From positions 5,487,501-5,551,500 of the forward strand of contig NZ_FNTA01000004.1 of assembly GCF_900105055.1 (NCBI RefSeq): a stretch of DNA of 64,000 bases. Reading direction: 5' to 3'. Shown piece by piece: positions 8,217 to 15,967 of the stretch. Origin of the DNA: Amycolatopsis lurida (GTDB lineage: Bacteria; Actinomycetota; Actinomycetes; Mycobacteriales; Pseudonocardiaceae). The position numbers were made by a program, and so were the translations under genes. Position 1 is the stretch's first letter. Each line of letters starts with the position of its first letter. The notes beneath the pieces are model-generated. The model was not told the origin of the DNA, searched no databases, and worked only from the letters and a program-made list of their open reading frames with translations.

Positions 8217-9379
8217 CAGCCCTGGCCTCCCCAGCCCTCGTTCTGGCCCTGCTGCTGCGCCTGCTGCTGAGGCGGCGCCTGCTGGTACTGCGGTTGCTGC
8301 GGCGGCTGACCCTGCTGCTGGAACTGCTGCGGCGGCGCGAAACCGGGCGGCGGCGTGTTCTGCGGCGCGTAGCCGGGAGGCGGACCCTGATAGCCGGGCG
8401 GCGGGCCCTGGTAACCCGGAGGCGGACCCTGGTAGCCCGGCGGCGGGCCCTGCTGGAACCCGGGCGGCGGCGCGGCGTACTGGCCCTGCGTCAGCTGGAA
8501 GAACATCCGCTCCAGATCCGCCGTCTCCTCCTGCATGCCGTAGACCGCGATGCTCGCCTTGGCGGAGATGTCACCGATCTGCTGCACCGTCGCGCCCGAC
8601 ACCGCGACCCGGCCGTCCGGCATCGGCGAGACCTGCGTGATGCCCGCCTCCTGCAACGCGGCGACGAGGCCGTTCGCGTCGGCGGACTGCACCAGCACCC
8701 GGGACTGGTTGCTCTTGCGCAACTGGTCCAGTGAACCGTTGTAGCGCGTCATGCCCTGGCTGATGATCACGACCTGGTCGATCGTCTGCTCCACCTCGTT
8801 CAGCAGGTGGCTCGAGACCAGCACCGTGCGCCCCTCACGCGCGTACGCGCGCAGGAAGTTCCGCAGCCACAGGATGCCCTCGGGATCGAGGCCGTTCGTC
8901 GGCTCGTCGAGCACCAGCACCTGCGGGTTCCCCAGCAACGCCGTCGCCAGCGCCAGCCGCTGCCGCATACCGAGCGAGAACCCGCCCGCCTTGCGGTCCG
9001 CCGCGGACGAAAGGCCGACCAACCCCAGAACCTCGTCCACCCGCTGATCCGGCATCCCGATCGCCGCCGAGTACACGCGCAGGTGATTCCGCGCCGTGCG
9101 TCCCGGGTGGAAACCCTCGTTCTCCAGCACCGAACCGACGACCCGCGCCGGATTCCCCAGCTGGTCGTGCGGGCGCCCGTTGATGGTCGCCGTGCCGTTC
9201 GTGGGCGTCACCAGCCCGAGCAGCATCCGGAGCGTCGTGGTCTTCCCGGCCCCGTTGGGCCCCAGGAAGCCGGTCACCGATCCGGGCTCCACCGTGAAGC
9301 TCAGATTCTGGACCGCGTTGACCGCACCGAACTGCTTGCTCAGGTTCTGCACCGCGATGCGGCCACTGCCGTCGTGCAT
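8216..9379 (-). CDS. ABC transporter ATPase with Pro/Gly/Tyr/Gln-rich tail
   Basis: This is the ATP-binding partner of the adjacent permease, 387 aa. The NBD occupies about residues 1-220: Walker A GPNGAGKTTT, signature FSLGMRQR, Walker B VLVLDEPTNGLD and the switch His in SSHLLNEVE. A small DrrA-like C-terminal domain runs to about residue 290. The last ~90 residues are an unusual low-complexity tail with repeated PPPGYQG units and a polyglutamine-rich end. ATG 9379 is preferred over an upstream Met because AAGGGGA lies just before it. It is the first gene of a two-gene operon. Confidence 0.92.
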   Translation of the reverse strand: MHDGSGRIAVQNLSKQFGAVNAVQNLSFTVEPGSVTGFLGPNGAGKTTTLRMLLGLVTPTNGTATINGRPHDQLGNPARVVGSVLENEGFHPGRTARNHLRVYSAAIGMPDQRVDEVLGLVGLSSAADRKAGGFSLGMRQRLALATALLGNPQVLVLDEPTNGLDPEGILWLRNFLRAYAREGRTVLVSSHLLNEVEQTIDQVVIISQGMTRYNGSLDQLRKSNQSRVLVQSADANGLVAALQEAGITQVSPMPDGRVAVSGATVQQIGDISAKASIAVYGMQEETADLERMFFQLTQGQYAAPPPGFQQGPPPGYQGPPPGYQGPPPGYQGPPPGYAPQNTPPPGFAPPQQFQQQGQPPQQPQYQQAPPQQQAQQQGQNEGWGGQG

Positions 9380-9974
9380 ACCGTCCCCTTTTGTTGACGA
9401 AGGCCGATCACGCGACATCCTGCCTCACGGGGTGAGTCCGCACCCGAGGAAGGGGTCAATCCGCCGAAAGCGACCTTCGTCACGTTCGGCACGGTGACGA
9501 GTCCGTCCTCCAGCGCACCCGTCACTGCGCCGAATGGCCGCTGACTACCTGATATGCGCGGTCGAGCATGGAAAATCACCGACCATCAAGGTGGCCCGTG
9601 AACAAATAATTCGGAAGACATGGCAACCCCATGCAGCGCGACGGCGACTTATTACCTACGATGTAGGAGGCGGCCCGCTCCCAGTGACCCCCAGGCTGGT
9701 TGAGCGGGCCGCCCTCAGCCCCTTTGCCCCACCTTGGTCGGTGCTTGCGCACCTTCCCCGAGGTGGGGCTTCGTCGTATCACCCCGGGGGCCGAGCCCCC
9801 GGACCCCCGCGGCGCGGTCGGCGGCGGTTGGCGAGGGGGGCGGCGGTTGGCGAGGGGCGCCCTGGCCTGGTGAGATGGATGACCAGCGGTGGGAAGCTCG
9901 CTCCATAAAAGGAGCGAGGGACCTTTGCGCACCGGGGTGGCATAGGTCCCTCGCGTGGGAGTGTGGCTCGGGGG
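9380..9974. other. Intergenic region with hairpins and a 19-bp tandem repeat
   Basis: These 595 bases have no supported gene. The part next to 9379 holds the promoter of the ABC operon. Further on are a stem with arms GCCCCACCT/AGGTGGGGC (9726-9769), a second stem CCGGGGGC-CGA-GCCCCCGG (9784-9802) and a perfect 19-bp tandem duplication (9820-9857, unit GGCGGCGGTTGGCGAGGGG). The region ends with the ald terminator. The structured 130 bases could be part of a transcribed RNA, but no known RNA family is recognisable. Confidence 0.5.
9914..9954 (-). terminator. Rho-independent terminator of ald
   Basis: Arms GCGAGGGACCT (9914-9924) and AGGTCCCTCGC (9944-9954) form an 11-bp stem. Read on the minus strand, the stem is followed by TCCTTTTAT, which supplies a short U-tract, 20 bases past the ald stop. 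A competing stem, CTCGCTCC/GGAGCGAG (about 9897-9918), overlaps one arm. Confidence 0.65.
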
Positions 9975-11090
9975 TCAGGCCAGGACGTCGGCCAGGTCGG
10001 TGGCGGCCAGGCCGTGCGCGGCCGCGACCGGCGCGTTGGTCAGGGCGCCCGCGTGCGTGTTGAGGCCCTTCGCCAGCGAAGCGTCAGCCTGCAGCGCCTT
10101 CTGCCAGCCGTGCTCCGCCAGCTGGACGGCGTACGGCAGCGTCACGTTGGTCAGCCCGTAGGTCGACGTCCGGGGCACCGCGCCCGGCATGTTCGCGACG
10201 CAGTAGAACACCGACTCGTGCACCTTGTAGGTCGGCTCGTCGTGCGTGGTCGGCCGCGAGTCGGCGAAGCAACCGCCCTGGTCGATCGCGATGTCCACCA
10301 GCACACTGCCCGGGCGCATCCGCGAAACGAGTTCGTTCGAAACCAGCTTCGGCGCCTTCGCGCCGGGCACGAGCACCGCGCCGATGACCATGTCGGCCTC
10401 CAGCACGGACTGCTCCACCGACAGCGCGTTCGAGGTCACCGTGCGGATGCGGCCGCCGAAGTCGTTGTCGATCTGACGGAGCCGGTCGACGTTGGTGTCG
10501 AGGATCTCGACGTCCGAGCCGAGGCCGAGCGCGACCCGCGCCGCGTTGAGGCCGGCGACACCGCCGCCGATGACGACCACGCGCGCCGGGTGCACGCCGG
10601 GGATGCCGCCGGGCAGCACACCGCGGCCGCCGCTCGGCTTCATCAGCGAGAACGCGCCCACCTGCGGCGCCAGCCGTCCGGCGACCTCGGACATCGGCGC
10701 GAGCAGCGGCAGCGCGCGGTTCGGGGTCTGCACGGTCTCGTAGGCGATCGCGGTGGTGCCCGCGGCCAGCAGCGCGTCGGTCAGCGGACGGTCCGCGGCG
10801 ATGTGCAGGTAGGTGAACAGCACCTGGTCGGCGCGCAGCCGCGGGTACTCCTCGGCGATCGGCTCCTTGACCTTGAGCACGAGTTCGCCCTCGGACCAGG
10901 TCTCCTCAGCCGTCGCGAGGATCTTCGCGCCCGCGGCGACGTACTCCTCGTCGGTGATGGAGGAGCCGAGGCCGGCGCCGGTCTCGACGAAGACGTCGTG
11001 GCCGCGCCCGGTCAGTTCGTGCACGCCCGCCGGGGTGAGCGCCACCCGGTATTCGTGCTTCTTGATCTCACGGGGGACGGCGATACGCAC
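9975..11090 (-). CDS. ald: Alanine dehydrogenase
   Basis: NAD-dependent L-alanine dehydrogenase (alanine + NAD to pyruvate + ammonia), 371 aa, exactly the family length. The N-terminus RIAVPREIKKHEYRVALTP, the catalytic Lys in LKVKEP, the His in FTYLHIAAD, the Rossmann motif VIGGGVAGLNAA and the catalytic Asp in VDIAIDQGGC are all present. The GTG start at 11090 is chosen because GGAGG lies six bases upstream and similarity begins there. In-frame sequence further upstream is not conserved. No aldR regulator is next to it. Confidence 0.96.
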   Translation of the reverse strand: MRIAVPREIKKHEYRVALTPAGVHELTGRGHDVFVETGAGLGSSITDEEYVAAGAKILATAEETWSEGELVLKVKEPIAEEYPRLRADQVLFTYLHIAADRPLTDALLAAGTTAIAYETVQTPNRALPLLAPMSEVAGRLAPQVGAFSLMKPSGGRGVLPGGIPGVHPARVVVIGGGVAGLNAARVALGLGSDVEILDTNVDRLRQIDNDFGGRIRTVTSNALSVEQSVLEADMVIGAVLVPGAKAPKLVSNELVSRMRPGSVLVDIAIDQGGCFADSRPTTHDEPTYKVHESVFYCVANMPGAVPRTSTYGLTNVTLPYAVQLAEHGWQKALQADASLAKGLNTHAGALTNAPVAAAHGLAATDLADVLA

Positions 11091-11217
11091 GGAAGGCCTC
11101 CTGGCGGCGGGTCTGCGAACTAAGGTGCTGCCACTCACGGTGAGCCACCCGGACGGCGGTGTCATCGTTTGCCCAGGACAGTGTTGGGAACCGATCATGG
11201 TTTCGTGAGCACAATCG

Positions 11218-11234
11218 CTTGACCTCCAGTCAAG
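11218..11234. promoter_or_regulatory. Inverted repeat CTTGAC-N5-GTCAAG
   Basis: A perfect 6-bp inverted repeat with a 5-base spacer sits 13-22 bases upstream of the quinone oxidoreductase-like gene. Its position suits an operator or a MerR-type promoter element. No cognate regulator is adjacent, so the role is inferred from position only. Confidence 0.35.
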
Positions 11235-11256
11235 TGGAGCTTGCACCTTGGAACAC

Positions 11257-12198
11257 ATGAGAGCCGTGTGGTTGAAAGAGTTCGGCGGGCCCGAAGTGCT
11301 CGTCGCGGGCGAGGCCCCGGATCCGGTCCCCGCCGCGGGGCAGGCCCTGATCGAGGTGGCGTTCGCCAACATCACGTTCGTCGAGACGCAGTTCCGTGCC
11401 GGCGGAGGCGGGCCGTTCCGCGCCGAACCGCCGATGATCCCCGGCAACGGCGTCGGCGGCGTGATCAGCGCGGTCGGGGACGGGGTCGACCTCGGGCTGG
11501 TCGGCAAACGCGTCGTGACCTCGACCGGCGGTTCCGGGGCGTACGCGGAACGGGTCGCGGTCGCCGCCGACGGTGTCTTCGAGGTGCCGGACGGCCTGGC
11601 CCTCGACGCCGCGGTGGCGATCCTCGCCGACGGCCGCACGGCGACCGCGCTGGTGACCGCCGCGCGTATCCGGCCCGGCGAGCGCGTGCTGGTGGAGGCC
11701 GCGGCGGGCGGCGTCGGCGGGCTGATCGTCCAGCTCGCCAGGGCCGCCGGCGCCGAGGTCGTCGGCGCGGCGGGTGGCGCGGCGAAGACCGAGCACGTCC
11801 GGGAGCACGGCGCGGACCTGGCGGTCGACTACCGCGAACCGGACTGGGCGGCGAAGGCGGGAGAGGTCGACGTCGTATTCGACGGGGTCGGCGGCGAGAT
11901 CGGCCAGGCGTCGTTCGGGTTGCTGAGGCCGGGCGGCCGGATGCTGATCTACGGGCTGTCGAGTGGCTCGTGGACGGAGGTGTCCGAAGAGGACGCCGCC
12001 GCGCGCGGGGTCACGGTGATCCGGGGGCTCGGCGGGCCGGCCGAGATGCGGGCGTTCACCGAGTCGGCGCTCGCCGAAGCCGCCGCCGGACGGCTGGAAC
12101 CCGTGATCGGCCAACGGTTCCCGCTCGAACGGGCCGCCGACGCGCACGCGGTCATGCAGTCGCGCGGCGCGATCGGCAAGACGGTGCTCGAGATCTGA
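11257..12198 (+). CDS. Zinc-free MDR/quinone oxidoreductase-like dehydrogenase
   Basis: A medium-chain dehydrogenase/reductase of the NADPH:quinone oxidoreductase group, 313 aa from the ATG. The start MRAVWLKEFGGPEVL and the cofactor motif AAAGGVGGLIVQLARAAGA are typical, and no structural-zinc cysteine cluster is present. It probably reduces quinones or enones with NADPH. ATG 11257 matches family starts. A TTG at 11248 has the better-placed GTGGAG Shine-Dalgarno and would add three residues. Its stop overlaps the start of the next gene (TGATG), so the pair is co-translated. Confidence 0.88.
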   Translation: MRAVWLKEFGGPEVLVAGEAPDPVPAAGQALIEVAFANITFVETQFRAGGGGPFRAEPPMIPGNGVGGVISAVGDGVDLGLVGKRVVTSTGGSGAYAERVAVAADGVFEVPDGLALDAAVAILADGRTATALVTAARIRPGERVLVEAAAGGVGGLIVQLARAAGAEVVGAAGGAAKTEHVREHGADLAVDYREPDWAAKAGEVDVVFDGVGGEIGQASFGLLRPGGRMLIYGLSSGSWTEVSEEDAAARGVTVIRGLGGPAEMRAFTESALAEAAAGRLEPVIGQRFPLERAADAHAVMQSRGAIGKTVLEI

Positions 12199-12617
12199 TG
12201 TTCGACGTCGACGAATTCCTCGCCGGTCCGCTCACGGCCAGGGTCGCCGCGGCGGGCCCGACCGTGCGCCCGGCCTGGTACCTCTGGGAGAAACAGGCCT
12301 TCTGGATCCTCACCGGACCGTGGGCGCGGCTGGCCGGCCTCGTCCGCGAGTCGCCGTCGATCGCGGTGACCGTCGACGTGTGCGACGTCGGCACCGGCCT
12401 GGTCCGGCAGGTGCTCGCGCGCGGGGAAGCGGAGGTGCTGCCGTTCGACGTTCCCCGTGGACGGCGGCTGTTGAGCCGGTATCTCGGTCAGGACGAACGC
12501 AAATGGGATCCGCGTTTTCGTTCTTACCTGCGCGATGATCCCGAGGTGAAAGGGACCGTGTGGGTCCGGATGGTGCCGAAGCGATTCGTCGCCGAAGACC
12601 TCGGGTATCGGGTATGA
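12198..12617 (+). CDS. Pyridoxamine 5'-phosphate oxidase-like / F420-type split-barrel protein
   Basis: A 139-residue protein starting MFDVDEFLAGPLTARVA. The segments FWILTGPWARLAGLV, VCDVGTGLVRQVLARGEAEV and VKGTVWVRMVPKRF look like the flavin/F420-binding split-barrel fold of the PNPOx family. The typical substrate would be a flavin- or F420-bound cofactor, but this is a fold-level inference. One-base overlap with the preceding dehydrogenase gene suggests a shared redox role. Confidence 0.7.
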   Translation: MFDVDEFLAGPLTARVAAAGPTVRPAWYLWEKQAFWILTGPWARLAGLVRESPSIAVTVDVCDVGTGLVRQVLARGEAEVLPFDVPRGRRLLSRYLGQDERKWDPRFRSYLRDDPEVKGTVWVRMVPKRFVAEDLGYRV

Positions 12618-12709
12618 CGAACGGCCGTGCAACCTGCGAAACGGTAAATGCAGCACGATCGAGTCAAGATGTTGATCTTACTGGCCGGTAAGCTGCCATT
12701 CTGTTCCGC

Positions 12710-12937
12710 ATGACAAATCAGGACTGGCGACGGGAGCGGCGCGTCCGCACCGTCGACACCGAAGGCAATCCGGCAGATGTCATCGTGGGCCTGGTCGAAA
12801 CCCCGGGAAACGGCTACGAAGCCGCACTGCGGGTCGACGGCGGCCCCGGTGTTCTTTTGCCGCTTTATCCCGGTGCCGATCTGCTCGCCGCGGTGCGGCA
12901 GACCATCGAGGACGGTTATCGCGCCAGCGCGCACTGA
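12710..12937 (+). CDS. Hypothetical protein, 75 aa
   Basis: A small, charged protein beginning MTNQDWRRERRVRTVDTEGN and ending with a predicted helix (AVRQTIEDGYRASAH). I recognise no named family. Codon use is typical for the region (G/C at third positions), which supports coding. No clear Shine-Dalgarno precedes the ATG. It is followed at once by a strong palindrome, consistent with a real transcript end. Confidence 0.6.
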   Translation: MTNQDWRRERRVRTVDTEGNPADVIVGLVETPGNGYEAALRVDGGPGVLLPLYPGADLLAAVRQTIEDGYRASAH

Positions 12938-12947
12938 ACCGTCGGAT

Positions 12948-13000
12948 GTCAGGAAAGGGTCTTTCAAGACGTTCTTCGTCCTGAAAGACCCTTTCCTGAC
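12948..13000. terminator. 24-bp stem-loop between convergent genes
   Basis: Arms beginning GTCAGGAAAGGGTCTTTCAA and the complementary sequence pair over 24 bases with one mismatch around a TTCTT loop. It sits between the 75-aa gene (plus) and the PucR gene (minus), so it can serve both. A shorter ACTACAAA/TTTGTAGT stem follows at 13022-13055. Confidence 0.7.
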
Positions 13001-13059
13001 GTCTGGGCACGGTTTTGTCGAACTACAAAGTGTTCGTTTTCGAGCAGTTTGTAGTGGAA

Positions 13060-14646
13060 TCAACTCCAGCGCAGGGAAACGAGTTGCGTGATCAGCGCCA
13101 GCCGGACATCGGGATCGTCGAGATCCAGCGGGACGAGGTCGAGCAGCCGCCGCATCCGGTATCGCAAGGTATTGGGATGGATCCGGAGTTCCTTCGCGGC
13201 CGCGCGCGGGTCTCCGGGATGCCGCAACCATTGATAGAGCGTGTCGACGTAGCCGCTCTCGTGGGCTTCGTCGTGCGCGCGCAGCAAGCCGAGCGGGCCG
13301 AGCTCCGCGACCCTCGCGGTACTGGCCGCCGTCGCCCCGCGGTGCAGCGAAAGAGCGGTCCAGGCCTCGTCGAAGACCACGACGCGACCAGGCACGAGCT
13401 TCGCGCGAAGCAGGCCAAGCGCCTCGTCGGCCTGAAGCCGTGACGTCGCGAGTTCGCCGATTTCGCAGGCCGACCCGGCGGCCGCCCGCGGTGTCCCGCC
13501 CTTCCTCGACGACGGCAGGGCTTCGAGCGCGGCCCGGAGTTCGTCCCAGCCGTCGCCGTCCGGGACGACCGCGTAGAGCACGCCCCCGAGTTCGGTGGCC
13601 ACCGGCCGCCTGCCGACACCCTGCGAGATCCGTTCGAGGAGGGCGAGCCGCAGGCCCTCGTCGTCACGGCCGTCACCGCCGGCGACTTCGACGACCACGA
13701 CGCGGTGCGGCTCCTCGGAGAGGTCGAGTTCCGCGATCGCCTTGCGCGGGCTGGCCTTCCCCTCCAGCACGGCGCGCAGGAGTTCGGCCGAGACCCGGCG
13801 TTGCGAATCGGTGTGCGCGCGGCGGCGCAGCAGGTGCAGGGCGACGACGGGCGCCGCGTCGGCGAAGGCGGCCGCGCGTTCGTCGGAGACCGGGCCCGCG
13901 ACGACCGCCCACATGGATCCCAGCAGCTCGCCGCCCATCCGGATCGGCACGATGAGCCGGGGCAGGGTGCCGTCGCGCTGCGCGGGCACGAAGATCGTCT
14001 GCCGCCCGCGGGAAAGCTCGCGGAACACCCCTCGCGACCGGAACCGCGCGAGCACGTCGTCGGGGATGCGGCGGCCCATGATCGTGGACACGCGCGCCGA
14101 GTCGGTCAGGTCCTGCCGGGCCGAGTAGGCGAGCACCCGCGAGTTGGTGTCCTCGATGGTCACGGGCGCGTCGACCACCGAGGCGACGGCGTCCGCGAGC
14201 CGGAACAGGTCGCCGGAACCGGGGCCGCCGCCGTCCTCCAGCGCGTCCGACTCGTCGGCCAGCGCGTCGAGGACCGTTCTGAGCAGCCAGACGAGCTGCG
14301 CCCACGAAGTCGCCGAGCGCACCTCTATCAACGCGATGTCCGCCGATTTCGCCGCCCGTTTCACCGAGGGTTTCGCCGCGAGCGGTGGTTTCAGCAGGAC
14401 GGCGGCGGCGCCTTTGGCCGCGCTGAGCCGGACGAGTTCCGCGGCGTCCGGCGTTTCGGTGATCGCGACACCGAGGACGAGATCCCCCGCGGCGAGGGTG
14501 TTGCCGGGTTCGGCGATGACGACGTCGCCGACGGCCGGGGACTCTTCGGGGACCTGGAGGGCGTGCAACAGCGTCGGCCCCACCCGGTCGACGACACTGC
14601 GCACGGAAACCATGGGGCGATTGTCCAGCAGGTGGGACCGCCGCAC
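13060..14646 (-). CDS. PucR family transcriptional regulator
   Basis: A 528-residue regulator. The N-terminal third is a PucR-type ligand domain (VVIAEPGNTLAAGDLVLGVA), the middle a GAF/CdaR-like region (VEDTNSRVLAYS-type, about 160-290), and the C-terminus a PucR helix-turn-helix with AAKELRIHPNTLRYRMRRLL. Such regulators often control purine, amino-acid or aromatic catabolism. The GTG at 14646 has GAGG eight bases upstream, inside the end of the VOC gene. An ATG at 14613 is a possible alternative. It is third in a PadR-VOC-PucR operon; its targets are not evident. Confidence 0.88.
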   Translation of the reverse strand: MRRSHLLDNRPMVSVRSVVDRVGPTLLHALQVPEESPAVGDVVIAEPGNTLAAGDLVLGVAITETPDAAELVRLSAAKGAAAVLLKPPLAAKPSVKRAAKSADIALIEVRSATSWAQLVWLLRTVLDALADESDALEDGGGPGSGDLFRLADAVASVVDAPVTIEDTNSRVLAYSARQDLTDSARVSTIMGRRIPDDVLARFRSRGVFRELSRGRQTIFVPAQRDGTLPRLIVPIRMGGELLGSMWAVVAGPVSDERAAAFADAAPVVALHLLRRRAHTDSQRRVSAELLRAVLEGKASPRKAIAELDLSEEPHRVVVVEVAGGDGRDDEGLRLALLERISQGVGRRPVATELGGVLYAVVPDGDGWDELRAALEALPSSRKGGTPRAAAGSACEIGELATSRLQADEALGLLRAKLVPGRVVVFDEAWTALSLHRGATAASTARVAELGPLGLLRAHDEAHESGYVDTLYQWLRHPGDPRAAAKELRIHPNTLRYRMRRLLDLVPLDLDDPDVRLALITQLVSLRWS

Positions 14647-14649
14647 ACG

Positions 14650-15087
14650 TCAGACCTCGCGTGGCGTCCGCGCCTCGATGTCTTCCGGCGTGAACCGCTC
14701 CCGTTTGGTCGTCAGCGCCCATCGGTGGCCGTCGGGGTCGGCGATCCGGCCGTAGCGCTCGCCGAAGAACATCTCCTCGACCGGCGCCTCCACCCGCGCG
14801 CCCGCGAACACCGCGCGCCGTACGAGGTCGTCGGGGTCGTCGGTCTCCAAGGTCAGGAGCATCGGCGTGCCGCCGAGGGTCGACGGCGCGAGGGCGTCCA
14901 GCTGCGGGATCTCCTGGCTCACCAGCAGCCGCGCGTCGCCGACGGCGAGTTCCACGAACAGCACGACACCGTTCGGCAGCACGTTGCGGAACAGCTCCAC
15001 GGCGCCGAACGCCTTGGCGTAGAAGGAAAGCGACGCGTCGACGTCTTTGACGAACAGATGTGGCGTCAAGCCGAGCGCCCGGCTCAC
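14650..15087 (-). CDS. VOC/glyoxalase superfamily protein (PhnB-like)
   Basis: A 145-residue single-domain vicinal-oxygen-chelate protein. It begins GLTPHLFVKDVDASLSFYAK, contains FFGERYGRIADPDGHRWAL near the end, and fits the PhnB/3-demethylubiquinone-like subgroup. The exact reaction cannot be read from sequence; lyase, isomerase or antibiotic-binding roles are all known in the fold. The GTG start overlaps the PadR stop by four bases (GTGA), so it is coupled to PadR. Confidence 0.82.
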   Translation of the reverse strand: MSRALGLTPHLFVKDVDASLSFYAKAFGAVELFRNVLPNGVVLFVELAVGDARLLVSQEIPQLDALAPSTLGGTPMLLTLETDDPDDLVRRAVFAGARVEAPVEEMFFGERYGRIADPDGHRWALTTKRERFTPEDIEARTPREV

Positions 15088-15434
15088 GCCGACTCCGCCC
15101 GCTTCAGTAGCCCGGCCTGACCGGCCACGGCGACGAGCCTGCTCAGGAACTCCGCCTCGCGGGCGGCGACGTCCCGGCCGGCGCGGGTCAGCCGGTAGTA
15201 CCGGCGGCGCGAGTCGTGCGGCTGGTCCTCGCTCGCGTCCGGGGCCTCTTCGACCAGGCCGTCGGCGACGAGCCGGGCGAGCGTCCGGTACAGCGTGCCG
15301 GGACCGAGCTGGGCGGTACCTCCGCTCACCTCGTCGACGAAACCCATGATCGCGTAGCCGTGCGCGCGGCCTTTCGCGAGCGCCAGCAGGGTCTGGAACG
15401 CCGCGGGGGTGAGCTGCGGGTTGCCGTCGGCCAT
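15084..15434 (-). CDS. PadR family transcriptional regulator
   Basis: A 116-residue winged-helix repressor. The HTH core AFQTLLALAKGRAHGYAIMG and wing LGPGTLYRTLARLVADGLVE are classic PadR, followed by RRYYRLTRAGRDV and a C-terminal dimerisation helix. ATG 15434 gives the usual short N-terminus; a GTG at 15449 would add five residues. It faces the VOC gene at 15491 across a palindromic operator (15463-15477), which suggests autorepression and control of both directions. Confidence 0.88.
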   Translation of the reverse strand: MADGNPQLTPAAFQTLLALAKGRAHGYAIMGFVDEVSGGTAQLGPGTLYRTLARLVADGLVEEAPDASEDQPHDSRRRYYRLTRAGRDVAAREAEFLSRLVAVAGQAGLLKRAESA

Positions 15435-15462
15435 CCGGGAAGCATACACTCCGATCTCGTTA

Positions 15463-15477
15463 TATCCATAATGGATA
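15463..15477. promoter_or_regulatory. Probable PadR operator
   Basis: TATCCAT-A-ATGGATA is a perfect 7-bp inverted repeat centred on 15470, in the short AT-rich gap between the divergent padR and VOC genes. It lies just upstream of the AAAGGAG ribosome-binding site of the VOC gene at 15491. PadR proteins usually bind such short palindromes in their own promoter. Confidence 0.6.
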
Positions 15478-15490
15478 CAAAGGAGTCGGT

Positions 15491-15889
15491 ATGGCGATTC
15501 AGGGTGTGCACAAGATCGTCGTCGGGGTGCGGGACCAGGACCGGGCGAAGCGGTTCTGGTCCGAAGTCGTCGGGTTCGACATCACCACCGACGTGCCGTA
15601 TGACGACGAAGGGAACCGGTGGGTCGAGGTCACTTCGGCCGATGGTGCGACGTCACTCGTTCTGAGTACCGCGCCGGAGGACCTCAAGCGGTTCGAGGTG
15701 CGTGATGAACTTCCGACGGGCAATTTCTTCTTCTACGCCGACGACGTCGAAAAGACGTACGAGGAGCTTTCGGCGAAGGGTGTCGACTTCCCCGCCCGGC
15801 CGGAGAAGCAGCCGTGGGGCTGGTGGGCGATGTTCACCGACTCGGAGGGCAACAGGTTCGCTCTTCAGGAAAAGAATCCCACCTCCTGA
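15491..15889 (+). CDS. VOC family protein
   Basis: A 132-residue vicinal-oxygen-chelate protein starting MAIQGVHKIVVGVRDQDRAK. The two beta-alpha-beta-beta-beta modules are visible (FWSEVVGFDITTDVPYDD and DDVEKTYEELSAKGVDFP), ending in MFTDSEGNRFALQE. AAAGGAG lies six bases before the ATG. It diverges from padR and is probably repressed by it. It may bind or detoxify the compound sensed by PadR. Confidence 0.85.
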   Translation: MAIQGVHKIVVGVRDQDRAKRFWSEVVGFDITTDVPYDDEGNRWVEVTSADGATSLVLSTAPEDLKRFEVRDELPTGNFFFYADDVEKTYEELSAKGVDFPARPEKQPWGWWAMFTDSEGNRFALQEKNPTS

Positions 15890-15890
15890 G

Positions 15891-15960
15891 AGCGGTTGGG
15901 TACTCCGTCCGGCGGAGCTAGCTTCGGTGACAACAGCCGAAACCCTTGAGCCGCTAGGAG
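15891..15960 (+). promoter_or_regulatory. metYX promoter and possible structured leader
   Basis: TTGGGT (15896-15901) and TAGCTT (15919-15924) are 17 bp apart and fit a housekeeping promoter, followed by AGGAG seven bases before the metY ATG. The same 70 bases could fold: CTCCG/CGGAG and TTCGG/CCGAA hairpins inside GGGT/ACCC, with AGCGG/CCGCT and CTAGC/GCTAG as mutually exclusive pairings next to the Shine-Dalgarno. It does not match the SAM-IV riboswitch that precedes this operon in mycobacteria. Confidence 0.4.
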
Positions 15961-15967
15961 AATCGCG

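Noticed and set aside
11091..11639. N-terminal extension of alanine dehydrogenase
   Set aside because: The frame is open upstream, but similarity and a GGAGG-led GTG both begin at 11090, and the protein then has the exact family length of 371.
15890..15967. SAM-IV riboswitch upstream of metY
   Set aside because: The gap is only 78 bases and lacks the conserved SAM-IV core I would expect. Only a generic structured-leader possibility is kept.
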